From Methylobacterium sp. UNC378MF (GTDB lineage: Bacteria > Pseudomonadota > Alphaproteobacteria > Rhizobiales > Beijerinckiaceae): a DNA stretch of 64,000 nucleotides. The translations under genes and the position numbers were made by a program. Shown here piece after piece: positions 16,826 through 24,976 of the stretch. The notes beneath the pieces were generated by a model. That model was not told where the DNA came from. It saw nothing but the letters and a program-made list of their open reading frames with translations, and did no database searches. The stretch's first letter is position 1, and every line of letters starts with the position of its first letter. The stretch lies in contig NZ_FMWU01000025.1 in assembly GCF_900103195.1 (NCBI RefSeq), forward strand, positions 18,447-82,446, given 5' to 3'.

Positions 16826-17656
16826 TCAGCCCTTCACATACCAACCGTCGAACATGGAAAAAGCCTCGAATTTTCGACGATACCCGTTCCGCTGCATCAG
16901 ATCACAAATGTCGTTGCGTCGATCGGTATAGTTATGCTCGACGGTCAGCAACCTGATATCGTATTCGGAAAAGTCGAAATCCTTCAGAATATCGTATTCG
17001 CTGCCTTCTGTATCGATGCTCACATAATCGATCTGCCTTGGCGCGTCGGCCGAACGGAGGAAGCTCCGAAGCGTCACGGTCTCGACGTCGTACCGAACGC
17101 CACTTCGGCGGCGGCCCGCATGAAGGTCGGCATACGACAAGGCATCGAGGGTCGAGAACTCCGCCTCAGGCGTTTCGTTGAACGGGAGCTTCGCCCCGTC
17201 CTCCGTGTAGACGCAGCGATCCGTGATGAAGCACGTCCGCTTCGCGCGAAGCTTGTCGTGCCAGATGCGGGCCGGTTCCGCGACGGCGCCCTGCCAGCCG
17301 AAGACCTCCTCCAGCAGCAGCGTATTGCTCAGGGTCGAACCGTCACAGGCTCCCAGCTCCACGAAGTAGCCGTTCCGCTTCTGCCCAAGCTCGTACAGGA
17401 CCCACAAATCCTGCAGCAGCTGCGCGTTCGAGAGCGCCGCCCTCCGGGCCGCATAGATCAGGAAATCGACCTGGTCGCCATGGCCGTCCCGGCCCGGATT
17501 GAGGACACCCTTGATGTCCCGAATGGATGCATCCAGGGACTCTCTCACGTCCAGGATCGATTTGAACACTTTCAGGAACTGCGTTTCCACGATCGTATCC
17601 CCGCTCAGTCCACCTGCTGTCGACATCTGAGATGCCGCAGCCGCCCACCCGCCCAT
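16826..17656 (-). CDS. FkbM-family SAM-dependent methyltransferase
   Basis: A 276-aa protein with the Methyltransf_21 core: FVELGACDGSTLSNT (SAM motif I, ~residue 97) and IDYVSIDTEGSEYDIL (motif IV region, ~207-222). FkbM enzymes O-methylate sugars, polyketides or lipids; the acceptor here is unknown. The ATG at 17656 is preceded by GAGG at a good distance. The gene is less GC-rich than its neighbours and abuts an AT-rich stretch, which suggests acquisition by transfer. Surface-glycan modification is plausible given kdsA nearby, but unproven. Confidence 0.85.
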   Translation of the reverse strand: MGGWAAAASQMSTAGGLSGDTIVETQFLKVFKSILDVRESLDASIRDIKGVLNPGRDGHGDQVDFLIYAARRAALSNAQLLQDLWVLYELGQKRNGYFVELGACDGSTLSNTLLLEEVFGWQGAVAEPARIWHDKLRAKRTCFITDRCVYTEDGAKLPFNETPEAEFSTLDALSYADLHAGRRRSGVRYDVETVTLRSFLRSADAPRQIDYVSIDTEGSEYDILKDFDFSEYDIRLLTVEHNYTDRRNDICDLMQRNGYRRKFEAFSMFDGWYVKG

Positions 17657-18008
17657 CCAATAACGACCTCGAAATTCAGTATTTATTCGACATATAATTC
17701 CGATACATAATCTCTTTGAGCCAGAATTCGCTCAAGATAACGAAGCTTTTTCAGCAAACATTCCGGTGTTCACGCGCCGGATCAAGCCATACAATGATGA
17801 CAGAGCGATTCAAGTCTGAAAAGCAGGGCACTATACGTTCGTTAAAAATCGTGGCCGCGACAAAATCGACCGAATATATCTTAACAAATCAGCGGTATAA
17901 ATTTTATAGAGCAGATATTTATGGGTTTTCTATTGGCACCCATCCGTCATGGAGCTATCTCTTCAACGCCATGCGGCGACGCCTCTGCACAGGATTCGAT
18001 GATCGGCA
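17657..18008. other. AT-rich intergenic stretch without a convincing gene
   Basis: 352 bp, of which 17690-17950 is strikingly AT-rich for this genome (many TATA/AATT steps, for example around 17690-17715 and 17870-17930). A 98-codon plus-strand frame from a TTG at 17716 crosses it, but it has no ribosome site, odd composition and no recognisable family. The region probably carries the promoters of the flanking divergent genes and may be a remnant of foreign DNA brought in with the FkbM gene. Confidence 0.5.
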
Positions 18009-18500
18009 ATGACCCGGCTCCCGCGATCAACCCTCCTGCTGGCGATCCTGGCCTGCCTTCCCGCCGGGGTGGCATGCGCGGCCGATGCCTGCGACGTCCT
18101 GACCGCGCAGGTGATCCGCGCCACGGGCGCCTCCCTGGCCGGTCGGACGGGTCCTATCGCCGTGTTCCGGGCGCAGGACGCCGAGCGGATGAGCCTCGAT
18201 TGCCGCGCCCCGGCCCGGCTCACCGTGGCATCCCTCGATCGCGAGCCGACCCCGGCCTACTTCATCCTGATGGGCCGCGCAGCGCAGGCACTGGCCGGCG
18301 CCGATGCCGTTTCGGCCGAGGGCCTCGCGCTCAATCTCCACCAGTCCAGCCTTCTGACGCAGGCCCCGCGCCGGGGCGGCACCGGACCGGTCGTGATGCT
18401 GTGCGAGACCGGCCCCCGGACCGGCAGCCTGCGGGATGACCTCACGGTCTGCCGGGTGGCCCGCCGGCCCGGGCTTTCGCGGATCCGCCGCGCGGGCTAG
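18009..18500 (+). CDS. Secreted protein of unknown function
   Basis: A 163-aa protein with a clear signal peptide (basic start, STLLLAILACLPAGVACA, cleavage near residue 24). The mature part has four cysteines (in DACDVL, LDCRA, MLCETG and TVCRVA) that could form two disulfides. I do not recognise a family. Its stop is 10 bp before the kdsA start, so it may be co-transcribed with kdsA, though no functional link is known. Confidence 0.7.
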   Translation: MTRLPRSTLLLAILACLPAGVACAADACDVLTAQVIRATGASLAGRTGPIAVFRAQDAERMSLDCRAPARLTVASLDREPTPAYFILMGRAAQALAGADAVSAEGLALNLHQSSLLTQAPRRGGTGPVVMLCETGPRTGSLRDDLTVCRVARRPGLSRIRRAG

Positions 18501-18510
18501 ACCGGCCGGC

Positions 18511-19365
18511 ATGTCGAAGATCGAGACACCCGGCCCCGTCGTCCAAGTTGGTGGCGTGCGCTTCGCCAACCACCTGCCGCTGACGCTGATCGCCGGCCCG
18601 TGTCAGCTCGAAGGGCGCAATCACGCCCTCGAGATCGCGGCCGCGCTCAAGGAGATGGCCGCGGGCCTCGGCCTGGGCCTCGTGTTCAAGACCTCGTTCG
18701 ACAAGGCCAACCGCACGTCGGGCGGCGCCGCACGCGGCATCGGCCTCGACGGGGCGCTCCCGGTCTTCGCCGAAATCCGCGAATCGCTCGGGCTGCCGGT
18801 GCTGACCGATGTGCATGCCGCCGAGCAATGCGCCCGCGCCGCCGAGGCGGTGGACGTGCTCCAGATCCCCGCCTTCCTGTGCCGCCAGACCGACCTGCTG
18901 CTGGCCGCCGCCGCGACCGGCCGGGCGGTCAACATCAAGAAGGGGCAGTTCCTGGCCCCGTGGGACATGAAGCATGTCGCCGCCAAGGTGACCGGGGCCG
19001 GCAATCCCAACGTCATCGTCACCGAGCGCGGCGCTTCCTTCGGCTACAACACACTCGTCTCGGACATGCGCAGCCTGCCGATCATGGCGCAGGTCACGCA
19101 GGGCGCGCCGGTGGTGTTCGACGCCACCCACTCGGTCCAGCAGCCCGGCGGACAGGGATCGAGTTCCGGCGGCCAGCGGGAATTCGTCGCCGTCCTCGCC
19201 CGCGCCGCCGTGGCGGTGGGCGTGGCGGGGGTGTTCATCGAGACCCATCCCGATCCGGACAGGGCGCCCTCCGACGGCCCCAACATGGTGGCGCTGAAGG
19301 ACATGCCGGCGCTGATCGAGGAGCTCCTCGCCTTCGACCGCCTCGCCAAGCGCCGGACCGCCTGA
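18511..19365 (+). CDS. kdsA: 3-deoxy-8-phosphooctulonate synthase (KDO-8-phosphate synthase)
   Basis: A 284-aa enzyme condensing phosphoenolpyruvate with arabinose-5-phosphate in KDO synthesis for lipopolysaccharide; cytoplasmic. It carries IAGPCQLEG (residues 27-35), FKTSFDKANRTS, the NIKKGQFLAPWD strand and the SVQQPGG/FIETHPDP ends of the barrel. Cys31 in place of Asn marks the metal-dependent class. The frame remains open upstream, but the ATG at 18511 gives the normal family length. The other KDO genes are not in this window. Confidence 0.96.
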   Translation: MSKIETPGPVVQVGGVRFANHLPLTLIAGPCQLEGRNHALEIAAALKEMAAGLGLGLVFKTSFDKANRTSGGAARGIGLDGALPVFAEIRESLGLPVLTDVHAAEQCARAAEAVDVLQIPAFLCRQTDLLLAAAATGRAVNIKKGQFLAPWDMKHVAAKVTGAGNPNVIVTERGASFGYNTLVSDMRSLPIMAQVTQGAPVVFDATHSVQQPGGQGSSSGGQREFVAVLARAAVAVGVAGVFIETHPDPDRAPSDGPNMVALKDMPALIEELLAFDRLAKRRTA

Positions 19366-19370
19366 CGGGT

Positions 19371-20045
19371 TCAGGCCCCTGCCGGCTCCAGCACGTGGAT
19401 CCGCAGGGGCTGGACGAGGCGAAACGGCCCGTCGGCTTCGCGCGCGGCCGCCTTGAGGAAGGCTTCCTCCACGACGGGGCGCCGTTCCCGGATGGTCGCC
19501 TCGCGGGCCGGGTCCACGGCACTGACGCGGGCGAGAAAAGCGTCGAGGGACTCGAAGCTCTCATGCCGCGCGACGGTCACGTCGCGGCGGCACGCGTAAG
19601 CGCCGCGGGCGAGGGCGGACGCGATGGCATCCTGGGCGGCGGCCCGGACCGCGGTCTCGTCCTCGATCGGCCGCAGGGCATCGAAGAAGCTGCCCTCGGC
19701 CAAAGGCTCCACGACGACGAGGCGACCGCCGGGGACTAAAACGCGTGCCGCCTCGGCGAGGGCGGCCGCCGGGTCGGGTACATGGTGCAGGGCGTTCAGC
19801 ATCACGGCGCCCTGGAAGCTGGCATCGGGGAAGGGCAGGGCCTCCCCGGTTGCGGATTCGAAGCGCGCCTCCGGCACGGCGTCCCGGGCCCTGGCGAGCG
19901 CCGCCGCGCCGGGATCGATCCCGGTGACCTCTGCCCCCGCATCGACCAGCCTCCGCGCGAGCGTCCCGGACCCGCAGCCGATATCGAGGATCCGCTTGCC
20001 GGCCAGCGGCGCGAAACTGTCGCGAATCAGGGTCAGCGCATCCAT
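19371..20045 (-). CDS. Class I SAM-dependent methyltransferase (Methyltransf_11 type)
   Basis: A 224-aa methyltransferase. Motif I is ILDIGCGSGTLARRL (~residues 20-34); LNALHHVPDP and VLVPGGRLVVVEP follow as motifs III-IV and post-motif. This is the UbiE/COQ5-like core used on many small molecules, so the substrate is open. The frame extends upstream to 20300, but the ATG at 20045 has GGAGG seven bases before it and starts directly at the domain, so I use it. The gene converges on kdsA with 5 bp between stops. Confidence 0.85.
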   Translation of the reverse strand: MDALTLIRDSFAPLAGKRILDIGCGSGTLARRLVDAGAEVTGIDPGAAALARARDAVPEARFESATGEALPFPDASFQGAVMLNALHHVPDPAAALAEAARVLVPGGRLVVVEPLAEGSFFDALRPIEDETAVRAAAQDAIASALARGAYACRRDVTVARHESFESLDAFLARVSAVDPAREATIRERRPVVEEAFLKAAAREADGPFRLVQPLRIHVLEPAGA

Positions 20046-20378
20046 CGTCGGTCCTCCGAGCCGAGCCGTAGCATGACCGATCCGAGGAGACATGGTTTTC
20101 CGCCTCCGGGATCGGACGGCCGTCCTGACGCCAGGACTGGAATCCCGCCCTGTATAGTCACCCCGCCGGCCGGGCTGGCTATTATCAAGAGTTGGGATAC
20201 CGTCCGCACGCAGAGGCGCAAGCTTGACCGCAGGCCGTGATAAAGACGGGCACGATGAACGGCGGTTCATAATCCCGACCGCGTGCGGATCCGCACGCAT
20301 GGACGGAGCGAAATCTGGAACTGTCTGGGTGCGGCCACGTTATTGGGCATGTTCGATCGAGGATCGAGAAGGAACACT
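20046..20378. promoter_or_regulatory. Divergent control region with a 6-bp-arm palindrome
   Basis: 333 bp between the methyltransferase (leftward) and the Gly/Tyr-rich secreted protein (rightward). ATGAAC-GGCG-GTTCAT, a perfect inverted repeat, lies at 20255-20270 and could be a regulator site. AAGGA at 20370-20374 is the ribosome site of the right-hand gene. Nothing else is recognisable. Confidence 0.4.
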
Positions 20379-20717
20379 ATGCGCAAGATCGGTATCATCG
20401 CCACTGCTGCCGCCATGGCCATCGGCAGCGTCGCTGCGACCACCGGCGCCGAGGCGCGTCCCTACGGCTACCACGGTGGCTACGGCGGTTACGGTCACGG
20501 CTACTACCGCGGCCGTCGCGGCATCGGCACCGGCGCCGCCATCGGCCTGGGCATTGCCGGCCTCGCCGCCGGTGCGATCGCCGCCGGTGCGGCCCGCGAC
20601 AGCTACTACGGTGGCGGCTACGGCTACGCCCCGTCCTACGGCTACGGCTACGCTCCGGTCTATGGCGGCTACGGCTACGCCGCCCCGGGCTACGGCTACT
20701 ACGGCTACGGCTACTAA
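20379..20717 (+). CDS. Gly/Tyr-rich secreted repeat protein
   Basis: A 112-aa small protein. The signal peptide (MRKIGIIATAAAMAIGS, cleavage near TGAEA|RP) is followed by a GYGG/YHGGY-rich segment and a hydrophobic glycine/alanine helix (GTGAAIGLGIAGLAAGAIAAG). A tail of GYGYAPxYG-type repeats follows. Similar short proteins are common in Methylobacterium and Rhizobiales and are usually annotated as hypothetical; an envelope or surface role is inferred only from composition. AAGGA lies 6 nt before the ATG. A strong terminator follows 25 bp after the stop. Confidence 0.8.
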   Translation: MRKIGIIATAAAMAIGSVAATTGAEARPYGYHGGYGGYGHGYYRGRRGIGTGAAIGLGIAGLAAGAIAAGAARDSYYGGGYGYAPSYGYGYAPVYGGYGYAAPGYGYYGYGY

Positions 20718-20741
20718 GATCTGAGATCCGAACGGATCGGG

Positions 20742-20771
20742 GGCGACCGGCGCGAGCCGGTCGCCTTTTTT
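20742..20771 (+). terminator. Intrinsic terminator after the Gly/Tyr-rich gene
   Basis: A perfect 10-bp stem (20742-20751 with 20756-20765), GCGA loop, then six T residues (20766-20771). Confidence 0.92.
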
Positions 20772-20802
20772 GTGCGCGCTCCGCCGTCGAAACAGGGCCC
20801 GC

Positions 20803-21255
20803 TCACCGTCCGCGATAGGGCGGCACGCCGGGATCCGGGAGCCAGGCGTTCTTCGGCAGTTCGCCCGCCTGCCAGAACACGTCGATCGGGATGCCGCCGC
20901 GGGGATACCAGAAGCCGCCGATGCGCAGGTAGCGCGGCTCCAGCAGGTCGCGAAGCCGCTTGCCGATCGCCACCGTGCAATCCTCGTGGAACGCGCCGTG
21001 GTTCCGGAAGGAACCGAGGTAGAGCTTCAGCGACTTCGATTCCACCAGCCACGCGCCGGGCACGTAGTCGATCACCAGGATCGCGAAATCCGGCTGCCCG
21101 GTGACCGGACAGATCGAGGTGAATTCGGGCGCGGTGAACCGCGCGACGTAATCGGTATCCGCGTGGGGGTTCGGGACCCGGTCGAGCCGCGCCTCCTCGG
21201 GGGAGGTGGGGAAGGGCGTCGGCTGGCCGAGCTGGAGGTCGTTCGTATCCGTCAT
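20803..21255 (-). CDS. queF: NADPH-dependent 7-cyano-7-deazaguanine (preQ0) reductase
   Basis: A 150-aa short-type QueF, which reduces preQ0 to preQ1 for queuosine in tRNA. The thioimide-forming Cys49 (FTSICPVTGQPDF) and the following Asp56 are present, and NHGAFHED (residues 85-92) is the NADPH/substrate motif. The family ESKSLKLYLGSFRNH block is intact. I use the ATG at 21255; an ATG nine bases upstream is possible. No other queuosine genes are in the window. Confidence 0.95.
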   Translation of the reverse strand: MTDTNDLQLGQPTPFPTSPEEARLDRVPNPHADTDYVARFTAPEFTSICPVTGQPDFAILVIDYVPGAWLVESKSLKLYLGSFRNHGAFHEDCTVAIGKRLRDLLEPRYLRIGGFWYPRGGIPIDVFWQAGELPKNAWLPDPGVPPYRGR

Positions 21256-21448
21256 GGCCCGCATATAAAGCGCGCCGCCGCCGCGCGCATCCGTTTGATC
21301 CGCGGCGCTTTCTCCGGAGGATCGGACGCCGCTCGGCCCGCTCCGGAGCTTGCCGCCGGCCGCGGCTTGACGGATAAGCCGCCGCGATGCGCCGCACCCC
21401 TGATTTGGGTACGGCCGCCGACCCGCGGCCCCCGCGAGAGGACGTTCC

Positions 21449-22738
21449 ATGACCGCGATCACCAATATCAGCGCCCGCGAGATTCTCGACAGCCGCGGCA
21501 ACCCCACGGTCGAGGTCGACGTCATCCTGGAGGACGGCTCCTTCGGCCGCGCCGCGGTGCCGTCGGGCGCCTCCACCGGCGCCCACGAGGCGGTGGAGCT
21601 GCGCGACGGCGACAAGAGCCGTTTCCTCGGCAAGGGCGTGCTGAAGGCGGTCGAGGCGGCCCAGACCGAGATCCTCGACGCGATCGGCGGCATGGAGGCC
21701 GAGGATCAGGTCGCGGTCGACGAGGCGATGATCGAGCTCGACGGCACGCCCAACAAGGCCCGCCTCGGCGCCAACGCGATCCTGGGCGTGTCGCTGGCGG
21801 TGGCCAAGGCCGCGGCGGAAGCCTCGGGCCTGCCGCTCTACCGCTATGTCGGCGGCGTGCAGGGCCGGGTCCTGCCGGTTCCGATGATGAACATCATCAA
21901 CGGCGGCGCGCACGCCGACAACCCGATCGACTTCCAGGAATTCATGATCATGCCGGTGGGCGCGGACTCGATCGCCGAGGCCGTGCGCATGGGCTCCGAG
22001 GTGTTCCACACGCTCAAGGCCAAGCTCAAGAAGGCCGGGCACAACACCAATGTCGGCGACGAGGGCGGCTTCGCCCCGAACCTGCCGTCGGCCGAGGCCG
22101 CCCTCGATTTCGTGATGGACGCGATCAGCGCCGCCGGCTTCAAGCCCGGCCAGGACATGGCGCTCGCCCTCGACTGCGCCGCCACCGAGTTCTTCAAGGA
22201 CGGCGCCTACGCGTATGAGGGCGAGGGCACGACCCGCACCATCGAGGCGCAGGTCGACTACCTCGCGCAGCTCGTCGCGACCTACCCGATCGTCTCCATC
22301 GAGGACGGCATGTCGGAGGACGACTGGGCCGGCTGGAAGCTCCTGACCGACAAGATCGGCGACCGCTGCCAGCTCGTGGGCGACGACCTGTTCGTCACCA
22401 ACGTCGAGCGCCTGTCCCGCGGCATCGCCGAGGGCACGGCCAACTCGATCCTGATCAAGGTCAACCAGATCGGCTCGCTCACCGAGACGCTGGCGGCGGT
22501 CGATATGGCCCAGCGCGCCGGCTACACCGCGGTGATGTCGCACCGCTCGGGTGAGACCGAGGATTCGACCATCGCGGACCTCGCGGTCGCCACCAATTGC
22601 GGACAGATCAAGACCGGCTCGCTCGCCCGCTCGGACAGACTGGCCAAGTACAACCAGCTGATCCGCATCGAGGAGGGCCTGGGCCCGCAGGCCCTCTACG
22701 CCGGCCCGTCGGCGCTCAAGCAGCTCGCCCGCCGCTGA
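21449..22738 (+). CDS. eno: Enolase
   Basis: A 429-aa enolase, converting 2-phosphoglycerate to phosphoenolpyruvate. In a serine-cycle methylotroph it works in C1 assimilation as well as glycolysis. Visible signatures are GNPTVEVDV, SGASTGAHEA, GGAHADN, the metal ligands in LDCAATEF, SIEDGMSEDDW and GDDLFVTN, and the catalytic SHRSGETED. Length is normal. The stop overlaps the presumed start of the next gene. Four genes further right lies the PDH operon, a gene order common in alphaproteobacteria. Confidence 0.97.
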   Translation: MTAITNISAREILDSRGNPTVEVDVILEDGSFGRAAVPSGASTGAHEAVELRDGDKSRFLGKGVLKAVEAAQTEILDAIGGMEAEDQVAVDEAMIELDGTPNKARLGANAILGVSLAVAKAAAEASGLPLYRYVGGVQGRVLPVPMMNIINGGAHADNPIDFQEFMIMPVGADSIAEAVRMGSEVFHTLKAKLKKAGHNTNVGDEGGFAPNLPSAEAALDFVMDAISAAGFKPGQDMALALDCAATEFFKDGAYAYEGEGTTRTIEAQVDYLAQLVATYPIVSIEDGMSEDDWAGWKLLTDKIGDRCQLVGDDLFVTNVERLSRGIAEGTANSILIKVNQIGSLTETLAAVDMAQRAGYTAVMSHRSGETEDSTIADLAVATNCGQIKTGSLARSDRLAKYNQLIRIEEGLGPQALYAGPSALKQLARR

Positions 22739-23139
22739 TCCGGCGGATCCTGCTGGCCGGCCTGCTCATCCTCGGAGCGGCCGGCCCCGCCGGCGCGGAC
22801 CCGCTCTGCGACGGCGCCCGCCCGACGCTCAGCGCGCAGCTGCTGTTCGGTCTGTCGCGGCCGGACGGCGGCCGCGTCTCGGAAAAGGCCTTCGCCCGGT
22901 TCCTGGCCGAGCGGATCACCCCCCGCTTCCCGGACGGGCTGACCGTGTTCGCGGGCCGGGGCCAGTGGCGCGGACCGGACGGACGGGTCGTCCGCGAGGC
23001 CGCCCGCATCGTCCTGATCGTCACCGAGCCGACGCCCGAGGCGGTCGCGGCCCTGCGCGCCATCCAGGACGCGTATCGGAGCCGCTTCGCGCAGGGCGCG
23101 GTCGGGCTGGTGCTGCAGCGGAGCTGCGCGCTGTTCTGA
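22735..23139 (+). CDS. DUF3574-like secreted protein, apparently starting at a non-ATG codon
   Basis: About 134 aa with a signal peptide (IRRILLAGLLILGAAGPAGA, then DPLCDG). The mature domain (LSRPDGGRVSEKAFARFLAERITPRFPDGLTVFAGRGQW) matches the DUF3574 pattern of small periplasmic proteins of unknown function. No ATG, GTG or TTG lies between the enolase stop and the signal peptide. The only natural start is a CTG overlapping the enolase TGA (CTGA, 22735-22738), which would couple it to enolase translation. The exact start is therefore uncertain. The last cysteine sits near the C-terminus (RSCALF). Confidence 0.7.
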   Translation: MIRRILLAGLLILGAAGPAGADPLCDGARPTLSAQLLFGLSRPDGGRVSEKAFARFLAERITPRFPDGLTVFAGRGQWRGPDGRVVREAARIVLIVTEPTPEAVAALRAIQDAYRSRFAQGAVGLVLQRSCALF

Positions 23140-23267
23140 GGGCTTCGGACAGTCAGGCCGCGGAGCCCACGCGCTTTCCCCCTGCGAGGGAGGGAGATGC
23201 GCGGCGCCGTCGTCGAATCCTGGTCCCGGAACAATCCGGCCCCGCCTCAGGCCTCCGTGGCCCCGAA

Positions 23268-24449
23268 CTACTCCCTGGGAACGGTCCAGACCCGCATCGG
23301 CCGCGACAGGCCTCGCAACTCGATCGTCCCGACCGGCTCCAGCTGCCGCGCGCAGCGCTCGGCGAAGGAGTCCGACACGAGGAGGTCGTGGCCGAGAGCC
23401 GCGCACTGGCTCTCGATCCGGCTGGCCTCGTTCACCGCGCGCCCGATGATGGTGAAGTCGAGCCGCCGCTCGGTCCCGACATTGCCGTAGATCACCGTCC
23501 CGAAATGCACGACGCAATCGGCGGCGAGTTCGGGCAGATCCGCGGCGCGGCGGCGGGCGTTGAGCGCCGCGTTGGCGGCGAGCCCATCGGTCGCGGCGTT
23601 CAGGGCGGCGCCGCAGACCGGGCAGGGGAGGGTTCCGGCGTCCGGGACCGGGAAGACCGCCAGGAAGCCGTCGCCCAGGAACTTCAGGATCTCGCCGCCG
23701 TGCCGCGCCACCGGGTCGCCGAGGGCGTCGAAATGCTCGTTGAGCCACGCGACCATGTCGGCCGGATCGATCCGGTCGGCCAGCGCCGTGAAGCCGCGCA
23801 GGTCCGTCAGAAGGATGGCCGCCGGCACGGCCCGCCCCTCGCCCCGTCGGATCTGGCCGTCGAGGATGCGCTCGGCGGTGGACCGGCCGAGATAGGTCGC
23901 CGACACCTCGCGGAACGTGTGGGCGAGGCCCATCTTGGCGATCGCCAGCGTCAGGAACGGCAGCACGTCGGCGATGGCCGACAGGTGCGCCGCGGTGAAG
24001 CCGGCGGCCTCACGGGTGCAGAACGAGACGGCGACGCCGCGCAGAGCGGTGCCGGGCGCGAACTCGACGATGTGCAGCACGTAATCGACGCCGCCCTGCG
24101 CCCCGAGGGCCTTCAGGACCGGAAAGTCGACCGCCAGTCCGGGCGCGTCGAGGCGCCAGCGGCCGAAGGTCTCGCCCTGCTCCACCAGGGCGTAGACGGG
24201 GCTCAGGAGCCAGTCGCTTTCCTCGTCGGCACCGTGGGCATTGGCCACGAAGGACATCCCTTCGCCGGCGTGCCAGTTGAGGCTGACGCCGCGCAGGGTC
24301 GGGTCGAGCGCCGGGGCCATGACGCTGACCCGCCAGACCGGGATCCCGGCTTCGACCAGCGCCTCGCAGAAGCCGGAGAGCAGGATGTCGTGGTCGTCGG
24401 TCGCCGTGGCGTGCTCGGCGATCCAGCGCCCCAGATGCGTCAGGTCCAT
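23268..24449 (-). CDS. Class III adenylate/guanylate cyclase
   Basis: A 393-aa protein with a ~190-residue N-terminal sensor-like region and a C-terminal class III cyclase domain. The two metal-binding aspartates appear in LLTDLRGFTAL and LKFLGDGFLAVF, and VNEASRIES is the usual helix. No membrane helix is evident, so it is probably soluble. The N-terminal region (ARWIAEH through LSAIADVLPFL) resembles that of other rhizobial cyclases, whose signals are unknown. Cyclic AMP is the more likely product, but guanylate activity cannot be excluded. It is convergent with the enolase transcript. Confidence 0.88.
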   Translation of the reverse strand: MDLTHLGRWIAEHATATDDHDILLSGFCEALVEAGIPVWRVSVMAPALDPTLRGVSLNWHAGEGMSFVANAHGADEESDWLLSPVYALVEQGETFGRWRLDAPGLAVDFPVLKALGAQGGVDYVLHIVEFAPGTALRGVAVSFCTREAAGFTAAHLSAIADVLPFLTLAIAKMGLAHTFREVSATYLGRSTAERILDGQIRRGEGRAVPAAILLTDLRGFTALADRIDPADMVAWLNEHFDALGDPVARHGGEILKFLGDGFLAVFPVPDAGTLPCPVCGAALNAATDGLAANAALNARRRAADLPELAADCVVHFGTVIYGNVGTERRLDFTIIGRAVNEASRIESQCAALGHDLLVSDSFAERCARQLEPVGTIELRGLSRPMRVWTVPRE

Positions 24450-24527
24450 CCCTCTGGCTCGCCCTCTGTTGGTGCCGGCCGTCGCGGCCGAAAAGATCCG
24501 TTAACCTTTCCGCGCGAGGGTCGCGCC

Positions 24528-24839
24528 ATGGTCGTGCGCCGCCGAGTCAGAATGGTCGTGTTGCCGCTGGGTCTCTGGACCCTGTCGGCGCTCGTCGTCG
24601 GGTATTTCGTGTGGCAGGCGGAAAGCGGCAACCGCGGCCTCGAAGCCAAGAAGGCGCTGAAGATCCGCGCCTACGGTCTCACCCAGGAACTCGCCGCCGT
24701 GAAGGCCGAGCGCGCCATATGGGAGCACCGGGTCGCCCTGCTCAAGAGCGACCAGATCGACCGCGATCTTCTGGAGGAGCGTGCGCGGGTGGTGCTGGGC
24801 CGTGTCCAGGCCAACGACGTCGTGATCATCACGCCCTGA
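24528..24839 (+). CDS. ftsB: Septum formation initiator FtsB/DivIC family protein
   Basis: A 103-aa single-pass protein: short basic cytoplasmic tail, one membrane helix (~residues 9-29), then a coiled coil (EAKKALKIRAYGLTQELAAVKAERAIWEHRVALLK) and the conserved DLLEERARVVLG end. FtsB joins FtsL and FtsQ to activate septal peptidoglycan synthesis. The position between enolase and pdhA is typical for alphaproteobacteria. The start is the first ATG of the frame. Confidence 0.9.
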   Translation: MVVRRRVRMVVLPLGLWTLSALVVGYFVWQAESGNRGLEAKKALKIRAYGLTQELAAVKAERAIWEHRVALLKSDQIDRDLLEERARVVLGRVQANDVVIITP

Positions 24840-24976
24840 TTGCCGCCGAACCCACTCCGTTAGTCCCGAAAGTGCTCTGACAAGAGCGGCTTCCTGTCAG
24901 AGCGGCAGCCCTCGCTTTCCCCTCGTCGCTGTCCTACACCCCCACGAAGTCGCGTGGAATCACGGGGAGAGCGCCG

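Noticed and set aside
17716..18012. A 98-codon plus-strand frame in the AT-rich patch, starting at TTG
   Set aside because: No ribosome site, no family features, and it overlaps the start of the next secreted protein gene. Kept only as part of the AT-rich region.
20714..22543. A 609-codon minus-strand frame across enolase and queF
   Set aside because: It overlaps enolase in antisense and has the low-complexity composition of a shadow frame; the queF part is read in a different frame.
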